From the NCBI RefSeq assembly GCF_001458175.1, contig NZ_CYPW01000017.1, positions 138,881 through 202,880 on the forward strand: 64,000 bases of DNA, given 5' to 3'. Source of the DNA: Shimia marina. GTDB lineage: Bacteria; Pseudomonadota; Alphaproteobacteria; Rhodobacterales; Rhodobacteraceae. The position numbers were made by a program, and so were the translations under genes. Below, in pieces: positions 17,830 to 27,461 of this stretch. Numbering within the stretch: position 1 is the stretch's first letter; the number at the start of each line of letters is the position of its first letter. The notes beneath the pieces are model-generated. The model was not told where the DNA came from. It worked only from the letters and a program-made list of their open reading frames with translations, and made no database searches.

Positions 17830-19197
17830 ATGTGTACGCCCATGGAAACGGAAAAACAATTGGCGAAGCTGGGACTGTTCGACGCAAAGGTGCCGCGCTA
17901 CACTAGCTATCCAACCGCCCCACATTTCAACAATGACGTCACGCCAGATACCTATCGGCGGTGGATAGAGGCAATCCCAAGGGGAGCACAAGTCTCCCTT
18001 TACGTGCATGTGCCATTTTGTCGCCGACTTTGCTGGTTCTGCGCCTGCCGCACACAGGGCACATCGACACTTTCGCCCGTCGCGGCCTATGTCGAGACGC
18101 TCAAAGCAGAATTATCTCTGCTCAAGAAGACCCTTCCAGAAGGCGTTTCTCTTTCCCGACTGCATTGGGGAGGCGGCACGCCTACCCTTCTTGCGCCCGA
18201 CATGATGGAAGATCTCGCCGCCAGCATCTTTGACGTTGCACCTCTGGCAGAAGACGGAGAGTTCTCTGTTGAGATTGACCCCAACGAGATTGACGATGCC
18301 CGCCTGTCTGTTCTGGCGCAGGCAGGTATGAACCGCGCCTCTATCGGTGTCCAAGATTTTGATGACGACATTCAAAAAACCATTGGACGCATTCAGGGCT
18401 ACGACATCACACGGGACGCGGTGGATATGATCCGCGCCCACGGCGTGCAAAGCGTGAATGCCGACATTCTCTTTGGCTTGCCGCATCAAACGCAGGAACG
18501 GATCACCGAAAGCGTGCAAAAGCTGCTATCGCTCTCACCCGACCGCGTGGCGCTATATGGATACGCCCATGTGCCCTGGATGGCGAAGCGGCAACAGATG
18601 ATTCCCTCAGATGCTCTGCCAACACCACAGGAGCGGCTGGCCCTCTTTGAGACGGCGCGGAATCTGTTTCTCTGGGACAATTACGACGAAATCGGGATTG
18701 ATCACTTTGCGACCAAGACGGATGGTCTGTCTGTTGCACAGCGTGCAGGCACATTGCGGCGCAACTTCCAAGGCTACACAGATGACACAGCCGATGTACT
18801 GCTTGCGGTCGGCGCCTCCTCAATTGCGCGTTTCCCGCAAGGTTATGCCCAAAACGCACCGGCCACCTCTGCGCATACTGCAGCAATCCGGGAAGGGCGT
18901 TTTTCGACCTCCAGAGGGCACCGCTTCGCAGGAGAAGATCTCATGCGGGGCAGGATCATCGAGGCGCTGATGTGCGACTTCCGTGTGGATGCCGATGAGA
19001 TCGTGGAAACCTTTGACGTCTCCCGCGCCCAACTGAATGAGATGTTCTCAAACGTCATGGCGCAATTTCCAAACGTACTGGCACTGGAAAGCAACGCATT
19101 GGTCATACCCGTTGCCGCGCGCCCACTCACGCGCATAGTTGCCCGTGCCTTTGATGACTACGATATGAGCAAAGCCCAACACAGCGCCGCGATTTAA
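17830..19197 (+). CDS. hemN: Oxygen-independent coproporphyrinogen III dehydrogenase
   Basis: A 455-residue radical SAM enzyme that converts coproporphyrinogen III to protoporphyrinogen IX without O2. The cluster motif is CRRLCWFC (Cys64, 68, 71) followed by another Cys73, as in true HemN; GGGTPT and the NADILFGLPHQT region follow, and the HemN C-terminal domain spans about 370-455. Start at ATG 17830 or ATG 17842; neither has a clear ribosome binding site. Divergent from fnrL across an FNR box, so it should be induced when hemF cannot work. Confidence 0.94.
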   Translation: MCTPMETEKQLAKLGLFDAKVPRYTSYPTAPHFNNDVTPDTYRRWIEAIPRGAQVSLYVHVPFCRRLCWFCACRTQGTSTLSPVAAYVETLKAELSLLKKTLPEGVSLSRLHWGGGTPTLLAPDMMEDLAASIFDVAPLAEDGEFSVEIDPNEIDDARLSVLAQAGMNRASIGVQDFDDDIQKTIGRIQGYDITRDAVDMIRAHGVQSVNADILFGLPHQTQERITESVQKLLSLSPDRVALYGYAHVPWMAKRQQMIPSDALPTPQERLALFETARNLFLWDNYDEIGIDHFATKTDGLSVAQRAGTLRRNFQGYTDDTADVLLAVGASSIARFPQGYAQNAPATSAHTAAIREGRFSTSRGHRFAGEDLMRGRIIEALMCDFRVDADEIVETFDVSRAQLNEMFSNVMAQFPNVLALESNALVIPVAARPLTRIVARAFDDYDMSKAQHSAAI

Positions 19198-19206
19198 TCG
19201 CGGCGC
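19184..19206. terminator. Palindrome at the hemN stop codon
   Basis: A 23-base near-perfect palindrome: 11-bp arms GCGCCGCGATT/AATCGCGGCGC around one T, overlapping the hemN stop codon and lying five bases from the convergent yejF end. A GC-rich stem without a T run; probably a shared 3'-end structure. Confidence 0.5.
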
Positions 19207-19211
19207 ACCGC

Positions 19212-20792
19212 TTAGGACGACGCAGCCGCAAGAAGGGCGCGTGTATAGTCTGTCTGTGGATTGTCAAACAACGCATCCACAGAGCCCTGCTCCACCACAT
19301 CTCCGGCTTTCATCACCATGATCTTGTGGCTCATAGCACGCACCACATGCAGGTCATGGCTGATAAAGAGATAGGCCAGCCCATATTTTGACTGCAGCTT
19401 GCGCAACAGATCGACGATCTGCACCTGCACGGTCATATCCAGCGCCGATGTCGGCTCATCCAGCACAACAAGTTTCGGGCGCAAGATCATCGCCCGCGCA
19501 ATGGCAATACGCTGGCGTTGCCCTCCTGAAAACTCATGCGGGTAACGGTCCATGCTTGCCGGATCAAGACCGACTTCCTCCATGACCTCTGCCACCAACG
19601 TGCGGCTATCCCGCCCGTCAGGGTTGCCATGCACGCCCAACCCTTCTGCAATAATCTGCTCGCAAGTCATGCGCGGACTCAGGCTGCCAAACGGATCCTG
19701 AAACACAATCTGCATATCCTTGCGCAGGGCCCGCAGCTGTCGCGTGCTCCACTGTCGCACATCGTTGCCGACAAATCCGATTTTGCCCTCGCTGCTGATC
19801 AACCGCATGATCGCCAAGGCAAGTGTGGTCTTGCCTGATCCACTTTCACCAACAATGCCAAGGGTTTCCCCTGCCCGGACAGACAGGCTGGCATCATTTA
19901 CGGCCTTCACATGCCCCACGGTCCGCTTCAGCAGCCCCCGCTGTATCGGAAACCAAACCCGCAGATTTTCTGTTTTAGTAATGACCTCTGCCGCCTCTGC
20001 AACAGGATCCGGCGCGCCGCTGGCCTGCGCACTGAGCAAAAGCTGCGTGTAGGGGTGCTGTGGATTGTCAAAGATCTCAGCCACAGGCCCTTCCTCGACA
20101 ATTTCGCCATTCTTCATTACGCAAACTCTGTCGGCAATCCGCCGCACCACCCCAAGGTCATGGGTGATAAACAACAGCCCCATGCCCTCGCTGGCTTTCA
20201 GCTCTGCCAGCAGGTCCAAAATCTGCGCCTGAATAGTAACGTCAAGCGCCGTGGTGGGTTCATCCGCGATCAGAATGTCTGGTTTATTGGCAAGTGCCAT
20301 AGCGATCATGACCCGCTGACGCTGCCCCCCGGAAAGCTCATGTGGATAGGCCGTCAAACGCTGCTCTGCATCGCGCAAGCCGACTTTATTCAGAAGGTCC
20401 AAAATCCGCCCGCGTGCCGCCTCCCCTGTCACCCCTTGATGCAGCGCAAGGCTCTCGCCCAACTGCTTTTCAATGGTGTGGAGTGGGTTGAGCGAGGTCA
20501 TCGGCTCCTGAAAGATGAAGCTGATGTCGTTGCCGCGCACACGCCGCAGATCTTTCTCTGTCGCGCCGACCATTTCCTGCCCATCATATGTCACAGAGCC
20601 AGAGACTTCGGCACTGCCCGGCAAGAGAGACACCGTCGAAAGCGCCGTAACAGATTTGCCAGACCCGGATTCCCCCACAAGCGCCACAGTCTCCCCGCGA
20701 TCCACAGAGAAACTCACGCCTTTCACAGCCTCATGGCGCTGACCATCCTGACGGAAAGCCACCCGCAGATCATTGACGGCAAGAATACTCAT
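19212..20792 (-). CDS. yejF: Peptide ABC transporter, fused double ATPase (YejF-type)
   Basis: A 526-residue protein with two complete ABC ATPase domains. The first has Walker A GESGSGKS near residue 38, LSGGQRQRV and Walker B ILIADEPTTALD; the second has GESGSGKTT near 318, FSGGQRQRI and LVVLDEPTSALD. Oligopeptide-type C-terminal extensions follow each. It powers import through YejB/YejE. Its ATG overlaps the yejE stop by four bases. In enterobacteria YejABEF takes up peptides, including microcin C; the substrate here is unknown. Confidence 0.93.
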   Translation of the reverse strand: MSILAVNDLRVAFRQDGQRHEAVKGVSFSVDRGETVALVGESGSGKSVTALSTVSLLPGSAEVSGSVTYDGQEMVGATEKDLRRVRGNDISFIFQEPMTSLNPLHTIEKQLGESLALHQGVTGEAARGRILDLLNKVGLRDAEQRLTAYPHELSGGQRQRVMIAMALANKPDILIADEPTTALDVTIQAQILDLLAELKASEGMGLLFITHDLGVVRRIADRVCVMKNGEIVEEGPVAEIFDNPQHPYTQLLLSAQASGAPDPVAEAAEVITKTENLRVWFPIQRGLLKRTVGHVKAVNDASLSVRAGETLGIVGESGSGKTTLALAIMRLISSEGKIGFVGNDVRQWSTRQLRALRKDMQIVFQDPFGSLSPRMTCEQIIAEGLGVHGNPDGRDSRTLVAEVMEEVGLDPASMDRYPHEFSGGQRQRIAIARAMILRPKLVVLDEPTSALDMTVQVQIVDLLRKLQSKYGLAYLFISHDLHVVRAMSHKIMVMKAGDVVEQGSVDALFDNPQTDYTRALLAAASS

Positions 20793-21895
20793 GAGAAGGT
20801 CTTTCTTGGGTCAAAGGCATCTCGTACGCCTTCAAAGATAAACACCAGCAACGACAGCATGATGGCGAAGGTGAAGAAGGCCGTGAAGCCAAGCCATGGC
20901 GCCTGCAAATTCTGCTTGGCCTGCAGCGTCAACTCCCCAAGGCTCGGCGCAGAAGATGGCAAGCCAAAGCCGAGAAAATCAAGGCCTGCCAGCGTGCTGA
21001 TTGTACCGGTCACAATGAAAGGCAGCATCGTCACCGTGGCCACCATGGCGTTTGGCAGCATATGCCGGAACATGATCACCCGATTGCTCACGCCAAGAGC
21101 TTTGGCCGCGCGGACATATTCAAGATTGCGCGCACGCAGGAATTCAGCCCGCACAACACCGACAAGCGCTGTCCAACTGAACAACACAGTCAGCAGAACC
21201 AACAGCCAGAAACTGCGCCCCAAAATCGCAAACATAATGATGATGATGTAAAGGCTGGGTGTCGCCCCCCAGATTTCAATCACCCGCTGAAACACCAGAT
21301 CCAGCCAGCCGCCGAAGTACCCCTGAACCGCGCCCGCAATAACCCCAATCAGGCTCGCAGCAGTGGTGACAATCAAAGTAAACAGGATCGACAGGCGGAA
21401 GCCATAAAGCACACGCGCCACCACATCCCGCTTGCGATCATCCGTGCCCAGCCAGTTCTGCCCATTGGGGGGGAGCGGCGCCGCCCCCGCGCGATCGACC
21501 GGTGTATCATAGCTATATGGAATCAGAGGCCAAAGCGCCCAGCCGGGTTCAAAATCCTCCGCGGCATAGGTGCCCGCGTCCACCTCAGAGAGGATATCTT
21601 CGGGTGTGTCAAAGCAATCCTCAACCCCGCCCGTAGCGATCAAACATTGCACCACAGGATCCCGGTAATCTGCCTCCGTTTTGAAGTCACCTCCAAAAGC
21701 GGTCTCAGGATAAAACGTAAAAATCGGCGTGCGCCAATCGCCTCGATAATTCACCAAAATGGGTTTGTCATTGGCGATAAACTCGGCGAACAGCGACACC
21801 ACAAACACAACGATAAAGATGATCAGCGACCAGAAAGCACGCCGGTTGCGTTTGAAATTGCTCCAACGACGTTGGTTGAGCGGGGACAATGCCAT
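20789..21895 (-). CDS. yejE: Peptide ABC transporter permease (YejE-type)
   Basis: A 368-residue inner-membrane permease. An N-terminal membrane span (about 21-43) is followed by a long periplasmic insertion up to about residue 165, characteristic of YejE, then the BPD_transp_1 core with the EAA-type loop near RAAKALGVSNRVIMFRHMLPNA. It pairs with YejB to form the channel. It overlaps yejB by one base (TGATG) and yejF by four bases. Confidence 0.93.
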   Translation of the reverse strand: MALSPLNQRRWSNFKRNRRAFWSLIIFIVVFVVSLFAEFIANDKPILVNYRGDWRTPIFTFYPETAFGGDFKTEADYRDPVVQCLIATGGVEDCFDTPEDILSEVDAGTYAAEDFEPGWALWPLIPYSYDTPVDRAGAAPLPPNGQNWLGTDDRKRDVVARVLYGFRLSILFTLIVTTAASLIGVIAGAVQGYFGGWLDLVFQRVIEIWGATPSLYIIIIMFAILGRSFWLLVLLTVLFSWTALVGVVRAEFLRARNLEYVRAAKALGVSNRVIMFRHMLPNAMVATVTMLPFIVTGTISTLAGLDFLGFGLPSSAPSLGELTLQAKQNLQAPWLGFTAFFTFAIMLSLLVFIFEGVRDAFDPRKTFS

Positions 21896-22995
21896 CAGCC
21901 TTCCCTCCTCTCAAAATCAATGCGTGGATCAACCAGCACATACATCAGGTCCGACAGAATACCGACCACAAGGCCGATCAAACCAAAGACAAACAGCGTG
22001 CCAAAGATCACCGGATAATCCCGCGCCACAGCCGCTTCAAAGCCAAGCCGCCCCAGCCCATCCAGCGAAAAGATCGTCTCGATCAACACCGATCCGCCAA
22101 AGAACACGCCAATGAACACGGCCGGGAAGCCCGCAATCACAATCAACATCGCATTGCGGAAGACATGCCCATAAAGCACCCGGTTCTCTGCCAGCCCCTT
22201 GGCCCGTGCTGTCATCACATAGTGTTTCTTGATCTCATCCAGAAAGCTGTTTTTCGTCAGCAATGTCAGCGTGGCAAAAGCCGAAATCGTCGACGCGATC
22301 ACTGGCAATGTGATGTGCCACATATAGTCAATAATCTTGCCCATCATCGTAAGATCTTGAAAGTTATCAGAGGTCAGCCCCCTGAGCGGAAAGATCTTCC
22401 AGTAAGATCCACCGGCAAAAAGCACCAGAAGCATGATCGCAAACAGAAAGCCGGGAATGGCATAGGCCACAATGATCGCACCCGATGTCCAGGTATCAAA
22501 AGGAGTTCCATCCCGTACGGCTTTCTTGATGCCCAGTGGGATCGACACCAAATAAGCGATGAGCGTTGACCACAAGCCCAGCGTGATCGAAACCGGCATC
22601 TTCTCCAGCACCAGATCAATCACCGTGATCTTGCGGAAATAGCTCTCCCCAAAATCCAGTCGCATGTAGTTGCCAAGCATCGAAAGGAACCGTTCAAGGG
22701 GCGGCTTGTCAAAGCCAAACTCTTTCTCAAGCTGCGCAATGAACTCGGGTGGGAGGCCTTCAGCACCGGCATATTTACTCCCGCCACCACCGGTAAAACT
22801 GTTCTGATCAAGTTCTCCGGCGTCCTGACCGGTGCCGGAAAAGCCTTCAAAAACGTCCCCTTCCCCCTGCATCTGGGCAATGGCCTGCTCCACAGGGCCA
22901 CCGGGCACAAACTGTACCAGAGTGAAATTAATTATCATGATCCCGAGAAGGGTCGGAATGATCAGCAGCAACCTGCGGAGAATATAGGCGCCCAT
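21895..22995 (-). CDS. yejB: Peptide ABC transporter permease (YejB-type)
   Basis: A 366-residue permease. The start [19 protein letters not shown] is the usual first helix of DppB/OppB-type proteins; a Gly-rich periplasmic segment follows at about 45-85, then the core with the EAA loop [23 protein letters not shown]. Second gene of the minus-strand yejABEF operon, seven bases after yejA. Confidence 0.93.
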   Translation of the reverse strand: MGAYILRRLLLIIPTLLGIMIINFTLVQFVPGGPVEQAIAQMQGEGDVFEGFSGTGQDAGELDQNSFTGGGGSKYAGAEGLPPEFIAQLEKEFGFDKPPLERFLSMLGNYMRLDFGESYFRKITVIDLVLEKMPVSITLGLWSTLIAYLVSIPLGIKKAVRDGTPFDTWTSGAIIVAYAIPGFLFAIMLLVLFAGGSYWKIFPLRGLTSDNFQDLTMMGKIIDYMWHITLPVIASTISAFATLTLLTKNSFLDEIKKHYVMTARAKGLAENRVLYGHVFRNAMLIVIAGFPAVFIGVFFGGSVLIETIFSLDGLGRLGFEAAVARDYPVIFGTLFVFGLIGLVVGILSDLMYVLVDPRIDFERREG

Positions 22996-23002
22996 ACGGC
23001 CG

Positions 23003-24940
23003 TTACCTCAATGCACCCTCGGCCTTCAGCCGGGCAGCTTTTTCTTCATTGTACCACCAGAAATCGAGAACACCTACGGCATATGGCGGCAGGTCCTGCG
23101 GGTATTCATACTGATCGTAATACGCAACCCAGCTGGCATCATTAAACCAAACCGGGATCATAAACCGCTCATAACGCAGAACCCGATCCAGAGCCATAAG
23201 TGCCGTCGCTTCTTCTTCAGAAGACTGCGCCTCGAGAGAAATGTTGATGATTTTGTCCACAAGCGGGCTGGCCAAACCTGCGGGATTAAAGAGCGAAATC
23301 GCAGCTTCTTCCGAACCGTAGCGCTGCAGCAAGCCTGTGCCAGTTCCAAGGAAGCTGGCATAGCTTCCGAAGATCATATCGTAGCTGCGCTCACGCCGCT
23401 TCAATGTAAACTGTGCCGGATCAATCTTATCCGCCTTGGCATCAATCCCCATACGGCCGAGATTTTGCACAAAAACCTCAAGAATAGCCCCCATGGTTGC
23501 GGAATCTGACGACGAATAAGGGATCACGATCTTCAAGGTTTCACCTTTTTGATTGCGGCGCAGGCCATCGTCCCCCACGATCCAACCTGCCTCATCCAGC
23601 AGTCCCATGGCCTTGCGCAGATTTCGACGATCAATTTCCCGCGCAGAACTGGATTCATGCGCCATGATCGCAGGCGCGTTCAACACCGCGTCTGGCACCA
23701 AATCCCCAAGGCTCTCAAACAGCGCGCGCTCAGCGCCCTCTGGCAGCCCCATAGCTTCATGAGGTGCGCCTTGCACAAAACTGTGGCGCTGCTTGAACAG
23801 ACCAAACTGCAGGGATTCATTCACCCATTCAAAATTATAGGCCATGGAAATGGCTTCGCGCACGCGGCGGTCTTGCAAAGTCTCGCGTCCAAGGTTGAAC
23901 ACAAAACCACTGGGCGTTGGCGGCGTTCCATCAGGCAGAGAAACCGTCTTCACATCGCCTTTTTCAACGGCTGGAAAATCATAGCCCGTCGCCCATTGCT
24001 TAGAGTTGGTCTCTGCACGGAAGGTATACTCTCCGGCTTTGAATGCTTCAAAAGCAGCGGAGGCATCGCCAAAATACTCAATCCGGATGCTGTCAAAGTT
24101 ATGCCGCCCCACATTGATGGGCAGATCCTTGGCCCAATACTCTGGGTTGCGCTTATAAACGATACGACGGTTCACATCGTAACTGTCAATCACATATGGG
24201 CCAGATCCGGGTGATGTCTCCATTCGGGGCTCATCCAGCCGCGCACCGGTCTCTTCATACCATTTCTTTGACCAAACAGGCACACCGCCAACTTGATCAA
24301 TCAGGCTCCGGCGAGAGATGCCTTCCGTAAAATAGAACTTGATGGTGTGATCATCGATCACTTCGGCGCGGGGAATGCGTTTTTTCACCGCCTGCGCATA
24401 AGAGGGAAGCCCCTGTTCCAGCAGCAGATTGTGGCTAAACAAAACGTCATGCGCCGTAACGGGAGTACCATCAGAGAACTTGGCGTTCTTGCGCATGTGG
24501 AAAATGACCCAAGTCTTGCCTTCGTCATACTCAAGACTTTCCGCAAGCAGCCCATAGGCCTCACCATATGTGTCTGCAGGTGCCGCACCTCCGGTTGCAG
24601 GCATCTCCCCCAACAAGCTCTCAAACATCATCCAGCTGTATCGTCCCGCACGACCCTTTCGGCTATAGGGATTCATCGAGTCAAATGTCCCTGGAGCCCA
24701 AAGCGCAATTTCACCACCTTTGGGAGCATCAGGATTCACATAGTCAAAATGCTCAAAATCTGCCGGATATTTCAGATCCCCATAGAAGGAATACCCGTGG
24801 CTGCGGATGACGCCATCTCCCTCTGCTTTCAAGCCAGAAGCGCTCGCCAAAAGCCCCAACATCACAGCCCCGGCAACGAGAAACTTATTCAGAGTCTTCG
24901 GAGGAGCCTCTTTGATCGTTGCGACACGCGAGTGAGCCAT
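23003..24940 (-). CDS. yejA: Extracellular peptide-binding protein (YejA-type)
   Basis: A 645-residue SBP_bac_5 family periplasmic protein that captures peptides for YejBEF. Start at ATG 24940, which has AAGGGGA upstream; a longer frame from 25024 lacks one. An N-terminal signal peptide ([20 protein letters not shown]) precedes the mature domain; family segments include [34 protein letters not shown] and [25 protein letters not shown]. First gene of the operon. Confidence 0.93.
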   Translation of the reverse strand: MAHSRVATIKEAPPKTLNKFLVAGAVMLGLLASASGLKAEGDGVIRSHGYSFYGDLKYPADFEHFDYVNPDAPKGGEIALWAPGTFDSMNPYSRKGRAGRYSWMMFESLLGEMPATGGAAPADTYGEAYGLLAESLEYDEGKTWVIFHMRKNAKFSDGTPVTAHDVLFSHNLLLEQGLPSYAQAVKKRIPRAEVIDDHTIKFYFTEGISRRSLIDQVGGVPVWSKKWYEETGARLDEPRMETSPGSGPYVIDSYDVNRRIVYKRNPEYWAKDLPINVGRHNFDSIRIEYFGDASAAFEAFKAGEYTFRAETNSKQWATGYDFPAVEKGDVKTVSLPDGTPPTPSGFVFNLGRETLQDRRVREAISMAYNFEWVNESLQFGLFKQRHSFVQGAPHEAMGLPEGAERALFESLGDLVPDAVLNAPAIMAHESSSAREIDRRNLRKAMGLLDEAGWIVGDDGLRRNQKGETLKIVIPYSSSDSATMGAILEVFVQNLGRMGIDAKADKIDPAQFTLKRRERSYDMIFGSYASFLGTGTGLLQRYGSEEAAISLFNPAGLASPLVDKIINISLEAQSSEEEATALMALDRVLRYERFMIPVWFNDASWVAYYDQYEYPQDLPPYAVGVLDFWWYNEEKAARLKAEGALR

Positions 24941-25184
24941 TCCATTCCCCTTAAGCTTGCATCTGACAGCCAATCTTTGGCCTTTTTGCTTTCTCATCAA
25001 GCTAATAGTGGGCCACGGCAACATTCAAGCACCGAATGGCTCAACAAGGCGTGATTCCCTGTTGCGGCCCATGCCTTCCACTGGATGAAACCTGCATAAT
25101 TTGTCAGTGACACGCCACTAACTCAGACGTTAGGACGCCGAACGCACAGGCAGAAAACACCAATTTTCAGGGGAGTTATCAGGG
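24941..25184. other. Intergenic stretch between yejA and the SRP RNA
   Basis: No gene seen. It should contain the yejA promoter (minus strand) and the 3' processing region of the SRP RNA; no T-run terminator is evident. Confidence 0.5.
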
Positions 25185-25280
25185 TGAGAGGCTGGACAAC
25201 GACCCAAGCGGGGCTCGTTACGGCTGCTTCCTTCCGGATCTGACCGGGTTGGCGAGGCGCTTACCCGCGCCAACCTCTCA
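25185..25280 (-). ncRNA. ffs: Signal recognition particle RNA (4.5S-type)
   Basis: The minus strand contains the strongly conserved SRP domain IV core, CCGGAAGGAAGCAGCC preceded by GGTCAGAT, including the symmetric and asymmetric internal loops that bind Ffh. The ends GAGAGGTTGG and CCAGCCTCTC pair over ten positions, giving a hairpin of about 94 nt as in other alphaproteobacteria. A promoter fits just upstream. Ffh, its protein partner, is encoded at 45872-47407. Confidence 0.93.
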
Positions 25281-25286
25281 AGAGGG

Positions 25287-25315
25287 CATATAAGATGCCT
25301 GCCGCCGCGATGCAA
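25287..25315 (-). promoter_or_regulatory. Sigma-70-type promoter of the SRP RNA
   Basis: Minus-strand TTGCAT (25310-25315) and TATATG (25287-25292) with a 17-bp spacer. A start about seven bases downstream falls at the predicted RNA 5' end. Confidence 0.65.
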
Positions 25316-25351
25316 GCACCTGCTGCCCTGTCTGTGCGGACCAATCAAACC

Positions 25352-27250
25352 TCAACGCTGGGTCAAAGCAGCAAAATCCATGCGATAGCGGTCAAACCCC
25401 CTCTCGCCGGGTCCAAGAAACACCAGCGGCAGTCCAGCATCCTCCAGATAGGCCGCAGCCCCCGGTCCTGTTTCAAAGACAGCGGCGGTCTGTGCCAAAG
25501 GTTTGAAACGCCATGTTTCAAGCGCACGGTTCTGACGTCCCGATGTCCTTGCAATATGCCGGGTCAGCACATCTCTCACGCGTATTGGAGGCACATTGAT
25601 CTCTTTGGCCTGATCCAGCGACAGAAAATTCCCACCACCGCCACCGCGATAGTCATTTGTAACCAGCAAAAACGCCTGATCCGGGGAAATCTGAATACCC
25701 TTCAGGGAAACGTTAGAAATCCGCCTGGATTGCGGATTGATCAAACTGCCATCAGACGCATATCGGGCCGGTTTTGACAGATCGACAGTATAGGACAATC
25801 CGTAGATTGCCTCTCGATTGTAAGTCGCCGCATCACTGTCAAAAAGACTCTGACTAAGTTCTTCAGGGCGCAATTGATTGTAGAGCGAGCAGGCCTTCTC
25901 AAGCCACTCAACAACATCACGCCCTGCGACCTCGACCACACTGATATGATTTGAATAGGGCTGCATATCAGAGACCGCGCGGACGGACACTTCACCGGCT
26001 GCAACATCGACATAGTGCGCAGGCCCGCCTCGGCCACCACACTTCAGAGGTGCGACAGAAGCCAGTATTGGCACCCTACTCAAACGTGTGCCAGACAAAG
26101 CTTCTTGCACGTAGGCGATCTTTGCTTCCGCAACCAACCGGGAAGCGCAGTCATCTTTGACCATTGCAAAATAGCTCGTGGCAGGCTCCAGCAACGCCCC
26201 GACACCCCGCCGCATGCGCGCCAATGTGGCCTTGTGTGCTTTCGCAATCACCGCTTGGAAAAGTGGGTCTTCGACCGGCTGCATCTCTGTATCACCGTTC
26301 AGCCCGTGCACCTCAACTTGGGACCCAGTCACACGCCAGCCATCAGGCGTCTGATGTAGTGTCAAATCAATCTGCCCCAGATGCGATCCATGTGCTCCCG
26401 GCATCACCGCTGGCGTTCCGCTCAGCGTCCCGGCATGCGGATCGACCTCATCAAACATCCCATATTGCGCGCTGGGAAACACCCTATGGACATGGCCACA
26501 AACCACGGCATCTACCCCATCAACACCTGCAATGCGTAATCCCGCATTCTCAGCACTGCCATGACCATCCACTTCGGACACCCCCGTATGCGCCAATGCA
26601 ACCACGACATCCGCGCCACGTTCTTTCAAATCCGCTACATTTTTGCGAACGGCAGACGTCATGTCTTCAGCAATCAGGCGCCCTTGAATGCGCAACTTGT
26701 CCCAAGCCACCACTTGCGGTGGTAAAACGGACACAACCCCAATTTTGAGAATATGTGTCTCACCAAGCTGGTCAGATACCTCCCGAGACAAGAGGCTCGT
26801 GGCATGCCATAGCCCCTCATAAACCTCATGACCTGCTGCGGCACTGGCATGAAGATTGGCGCAAAGAACAGGAAAACGCGCTTGCCCCAATGCAGATCGC
26901 AACTCAGAAGCCGGAATATTGAATTCGTGATTTCCAAGCCCCACCGCATCATATTTCAGGTGGTTCATCGCTTGAATGACGGGGGAGACTTTTACTGTAT
27001 CACGGTCTTCGGAAACCCCATCTGCGATCGCAGCGCCCTGCAAAAAATCGCCGTTGTCAAACAACAGCGTTGCAACACTCTGGCTGCGCAACGCCTTGAC
27101 GCGCGAGGCCACGCGCGCCAAAGATCCGAAAGCCGTAGCGCGATCTTTTGTGTAGTCATAATCTAACAGCGTTGCGTGGATGTCGCTGGTTGCAAGCACG
27201 CGTACCTGGACACGGCGTACATCCACAGGATCGTCATTCTGTCCGGGCAC
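25352..27250 (-). CDS. Bifunctional 2',3'-cyclic nucleotidase/5'-nucleotidase-like protein
   Basis: A 632-residue two-domain metallophosphoesterase of the CpdB/UshA group. Metal-binding motifs appear in order: ATSDIHATL near 20, FDNGDFLQG, LGNHEFN, and VCGHVHRVF; the C-terminal 5'-nucleotidase domain spans about 350-620 with TNDYRGGGGG. Start is GTG 27250 with AAGGAAGG upstream. Unlike classical CpdB, no signal peptide is visible at this start, so the enzyme may be cytoplasmic or its true start is misjudged. Substrates by family: 2',3'-cNMP and 3'-/5'-nucleotides. Confidence 0.85.
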   Translation of the reverse strand: MPGQNDDPVDVRRVQVRVLATSDIHATLLDYDYTKDRATAFGSLARVASRVKALRSQSVATLLFDNGDFLQGAAIADGVSEDRDTVKVSPVIQAMNHLKYDAVGLGNHEFNIPASELRSALGQARFPVLCANLHASAAAGHEVYEGLWHATSLLSREVSDQLGETHILKIGVVSVLPPQVVAWDKLRIQGRLIAEDMTSAVRKNVADLKERGADVVVALAHTGVSEVDGHGSAENAGLRIAGVDGVDAVVCGHVHRVFPSAQYGMFDEVDPHAGTLSGTPAVMPGAHGSHLGQIDLTLHQTPDGWRVTGSQVEVHGLNGDTEMQPVEDPLFQAVIAKAHKATLARMRRGVGALLEPATSYFAMVKDDCASRLVAEAKIAYVQEALSGTRLSRVPILASVAPLKCGGRGGPAHYVDVAAGEVSVRAVSDMQPYSNHISVVEVAGRDVVEWLEKACSLYNQLRPEELSQSLFDSDAATYNREAIYGLSYTVDLSKPARYASDGSLINPQSRRISNVSLKGIQISPDQAFLLVTNDYRGGGGGNFLSLDQAKEINVPPIRVRDVLTRHIARTSGRQNRALETWRFKPLAQTAAVFETGPGAAAYLEDAGLPLVFLGPGERGFDRYRMDFAALTQR

Positions 27251-27461
27251 ATGCCTTCCTTTTCGTCACTTGAGTTGACCGCTCGATGAACCCGCCCCGA
27301 ACCGCAGAGACTGTTACGCATCTTGACTACGAAAGAAACCGTAATCCCACAAACCCCTCAAAAGCTCACAATAAATTCACGGTACCCTTTGTCGATACTG
27401 GCAAGGTCAGGATTGCAGCTCACACGGGAAAATGCGACGTCTCGAGCAGCAGGAGACAGCT

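Noticed and set aside
19911-21251. 446-codon plus-strand open frame
   Set aside because: Antisense to yejF and yejE; no family features.
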